Source of the DNA: Daucus carota subsp. sativus
Lineage: Eukaryota > Streptophyta > Magnoliopsida > Apiales > Apiaceae
NCBI RefSeq assembly: GCF_001625215.2
Contig: NC_030386.2
Span: forward strand, 24,088,545 to 24,152,544
DNA: 64,000 nucleotides
Direction of reading: 5' to 3'
Shown: piece after piece, positions 60,721 to 64,000 of the stretch
How positions within the stretch are numbered: position 1 is the stretch's first letter
Layout of the letters: each line of letters begins with the position of its first letter
Program-made: the position numbers and the translations under genes
Notes under the pieces: generated by a model
The model's input: the letters and a program-made list of their open reading frames with translations, nothing else
The model's database searches: none
Told to the model about the DNA's origin: nothing

Positions 60721-62396
60721 CGTATTGAATCAATTAATTGGTTGTCAGTTGGATCGTTGTATACTGACTGAATCATTTTATATGGTACAGGATAGTAATA
60801 TCTTATTATTTTATATTACACTGTTTATCCTGTGTGTGCAACTGGTTTCATAAGTGGAAATAGGTAGGAAGCAGTACTCGCAGCCTAGGAGGTCAGCTAA
60901 TCAGGGGTAACAATGCAGCATCTGACAGTAATAGTCACCTGATCTCATAAGTTAATAACCTAAATGAGCTAATCAAGGTTGGTGTACTTAAAAATCTACT
61001 AACAGTTTTGAATCAGGTAAAGTTAAGTAGTCTGATTTTTTTTTTAAGCAAAAGAACAAGCTTATATGGGTAAATATATAACCAGGACAAATTACTGAGC
61101 ATATGGGCACAGGACTGTCAAGCACTTCCCACAAAATGCATAAATAAGTATAGGGATAAATGAAAATCATCGAAAACCACCTACCTGAAAGTGTGAGCTA
61201 CTTATGCAACGAGCTATCTGATGGAACAGAATTACCATACATCGCTGGAACTCTGGAGCCTGAGTTGCTTCTAAAACTTCCTCAAGCTCACCTAGAAACA
61301 TTACCTCCTTTGAACTATTAGTAATTGGCCAATACTTCAATAAACCCCTTATAACAGTGTCAGCAAGCTTACAATCTTTCTCCACAAATTGTGTGATGCA
61401 ATAAGATAACTGCTGATGATACATTGGTATACATTTTGGTTTGTGTAGTGGTATTAGTGCTCGCACTAAAAATAGTTTATGCTCCTCTTTTAGGGGCAAT
61501 GCAAACCCATTAATAATACTGCCCATAATTTCTAGTAGCTCTGCAATTCCATTATGCTTTTCAGTCTCAAAAATGAAACGAAAGAATATGTTATTGATTC
61601 CTTTCCGGATGAATGGTCGATGAACCATAAACTTTCCGTATATACGATGAAGAACAGTTTTTAAGTACTCCCTTTCTCTAGGATCCTCAGAGTCAAAAAG
61701 ATCTAACAACCTTGTAACGAAAGAATGATCAATGTACCGCTTAGCAAGTTTTGCATCTGTTTCTGGTGATGCCACGAACCGGAGAAGGAATTCGTACACA
61801 ATTTGCAAGTGAGGCCATGATGGGTCCATCATAGGCTCGTCTTCTTCCAAATCAAAACCATCCACGATTTTGTTCTCACGAGATTGATTAGTAAGTGGTC
61901 TAAATAAATTTGCGGATATCATCTTCACAATTTCTTGTATGGCAGTTTCAGAGAATTTCCCATTTGCAGAAGTGACATAATCAACAAGCTCAACTAAAGT
62001 CTGCCGTTTGATGTCCTTCTCTTTTAGATGCTTTGTTGGGTCAGTAAAGTCAAACACAACACAGCATAAATTTAGTTTTTTTATAAATAAATTCTGCTTT
62101 TCAGAATTTGAAACATCTCTGAAACTAGGCAAGGCTTCATATTGGAGAACCATCTGAGCCTCGCTCACCTTTGAATCTAACTTTAGAGGATGCTTGTTTC
62201 CATTATTCACTCCTGAATCAGATGAAGAATTAAGACCACGGGGAGAAGTTGCATTCTTCCCGGTCCAGTTACTAGCAATGTCATTGCTTCTAGAACTTGT
62301 AGAAGCAATTGCAGATGAAGCAGACGATCCTCCATCACGATTCTCACTTGACTTATGTGGCTTCTTGGGGAGCCGGTTAAGTATTTGTTTAAGCAT
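58512..62396 (-). CDS. PP2A regulatory subunit B' (B56 family)
   Basis: Two coding exons, 62396-61185 and 58850-58512, joined in phase 0, give 516 residues. The start is the ATG at 62396 ([20 protein letters not shown]); an in-frame GTG just upstream is ignored. A Ser-rich variable N-terminus (to about 80) is followed by the conserved HEAT-like B56 core: [71 protein letters not shown]-type [15 protein letters not shown], and in exon 2 [14 protein letters not shown]. The family positions substrates on the PP2A core enzyme in hormone and stress signalling. The variable ends do not let me pick among the plant isoforms (beta, theta, gamma). The 2.3 kb intron between the exons holds a GT microsatellite. 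Confidence 0.94.
60684..60718. repeat. (GT)n microsatellite
   Basis: About 17 GT units in the B' subunit intron. Confidence 0.95.
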
Positions 62397-63420
62397 CACT
62401 TAAATCAGAACTTCACTTCTTTCCACCGGAACCTTCAAAGACAAAAGACCTCTAAAAAAGCAGTGCAGCTAAAACCAAACAGATGGATTCAATATAATCT
62501 ATAGCCAGTTGCCTTTAATAGATGTAACAAGGAAGACCAAACCACCCTTGAGCCTTTTATATTCTCCACCATCAAAAGAGCATCATCCATACTAACCCCC
62601 TCTCCATCTGAAAAATAAAAAATCAAAATCAAAAAAAAAATTACAGAGCAATACATATAAATCTCCGGTCATGTTTGTCATCATACTACTCTAATCTTAA
62701 AGTGCTCAAATTCTATAGACAAAGTTTCAGTCATTTAGATAATGCCAGAAATTAATCACAAACATGATCCAACATCCTTAAATTCAACAAAATCAGAACA
62801 AATCATAAATCAAAAAAATTCTTAGGTTAATCCAAACAAACAGATACATAACACAGTAAATCACAAAAAGATAAATCCATCATACCCTTTCTTTCAAATT
62901 AACATACAACACCCTCCAAATTAAAATCACCAACTCAAAAAATACACAAAAAACCAAGTCAAAACAGCAAAAACAACAATCTTTTACTTGTACAAGTTCA
63001 TGAGAGCAAGATATATTCAAGTGGGGTTTACAAACTCACCTTAGTTGACAATAATTCAAGATCCAAGAACATAAAGATCCAGTTATGATCTGCAATACCC
63101 AGATAGCAGCTTCACCTACAACACATATAAAAAAACAAATAATGGGTAAAAATAAATAAAACAAACTTAATTACAGCATTACAAGTATCATTAAAGTAAA
63201 CAAGATAACAGACACTTACATCAACTTTTTGCTGCTTCAGCCAATCAAGATCGAGTCTTTTTAAGTAGTTCAAGACTAAAAATAGATACACATATATGTA
63301 TGTATGTATAATCAAAAAAATAAAGACAAGGGAAAATGATAAAGAGAGAGAGAAATAGAAGAAAGATGGGTTGCTAATGCTAATAGGTTCTGGTGACTGC
63401 TTACTGATGATGATATTTTT
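62397..63420 (-). promoter_or_regulatory. PP2A B' gene leader with probable 5' UTR introns
   Basis: On the minus strand, AAG followed by GTGAGT near 63038 is a strong donor, and a T-run plus AG near 62453 a fitting acceptor. A second pair (GATGTAAGT near 63220; TGTTGTAG near 63111) may bound another leader intron. The transcription start is probably near 63400. Confidence 0.45.
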
Positions 63421-64000
63421 GGGGTGAGCTACAAATTTGTTTCATTTTATGCCTTTCTTTTCCTTTTCTCAACTTTCTCGTGCAGCTTTTTTTCAGATAA
63501 TTATGAATATATATTAGCTAATATAATATATAAATATTGTTTTTAGTTATGAATTTAATATATTGTATTTTTTGTATTTAATATATTGTATTTAAATTTA
63601 ATTTTATGCGAATTTTTGATCAAAAGTCGCATATTTGATGTAGATTTTTTACAATTTAGATATATTTCAAAATCTTGTGGATCCGATGGAATTCAAAATA
63701 TTTAAAATACACTGAACAATAATTATAAGAGTCTATCATTTTATAAAGTCCAAAAAAATTCATCAATATTCGAATATCATCAGATTCTAATGAATTTTGA
63801 ACAATCTCAATGGAATATAAACAAATTCTAAAATATAATTTAAAATCTTGATCGAATATACCAACTTTTATACTGGCATAATTTAAAATCTAAATTGAAT
63901 ATTATTGTATATTCAATTCAGATTTTAGATTACTTCCACGTTCCACCCATAGTCACACACACTCTCTCTCCATCGCAAGAAGACCCTGCCTCTTTTTCAA
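63421..64000. other. Intergenic, right edge
   Basis: AT-rich. The last 50 bases (CACACACTCTCTCTCC onward) look like a plant 5' leader, perhaps of a plus-strand gene starting beyond the window; this is a guess. Confidence 0.3.

Overview
This is nuclear DNA from a flowering plant, most likely a eudicot. It is AT-rich, its genes are split by GT-AG introns, it carries a decayed chloroplast ycf2 insertion, and the space between genes is full of plant transposon remnants (Stowaway, Tourist, hAT, Mutator, Helitron, SINE). The encoded proteins are closest to eudicot homologues. I cannot name the species; an asterid is a weak guess.

Layout. (1) 335-6923, minus: TPLATE, an endocytic adaptor subunit; its 3' exons lie left of the window. 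(2) 6924-12330: intergenic, with a retroposed sequence (7788-8537) and a long-inverted-repeat element with a Stowaway MITE inside it. (3) 13160-21260, plus: a ten-coding-exon bromodomain/NET protein of the GTE8 type, whose 3.9 kb fifth intron is packed with nested MITEs. (4) 22150-23440: plastid ycf2 remnant. (5) 24145-24888, plus: single-exon TLC-domain membrane protein, with a Tourist MITE just downstream. (6) 27895-34173: a lysine/histidine transporter (LHT1 type, eight exons, minus) and a broken tandem copy of it. (7) 36140-38666: a complete 2.5 kb Mutator-like element with long inverted repeats and a perfect 9-bp target duplication, carrying a two-exon gene that lacks the transposase core. 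(8) 38676-49377: gene-free, with a Tourist-like element, a solo-LTR-like block, Helitron ends, paired MITEs and a SINE tail. (9) 49378-51864, minus: ankyrin-repeat protein. (10) 51865-58511: gene-free, with a small foldback element, a SINE head, an hAT MITE and a second Tourist copy. (11) 58512-62396, minus: PP2A B' (B56) regulatory subunit.

The host genes are unrelated housekeeping or regulatory genes (endocytosis, chromatin reading, membrane lipid or sensing, amino acid uptake, phosphatase targeting); nothing suggests they form a pathway. The most interesting material is the mobile DNA: the Mutator-like element at 36140-38666, the Helitron nested in a Stowaway MITE at 46091-47252, and the retroposed sequence at 7788-8537. 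I found no clear novel multi-gene system. Exon boundaries were read by eye from splice sites and reading-frame continuity.
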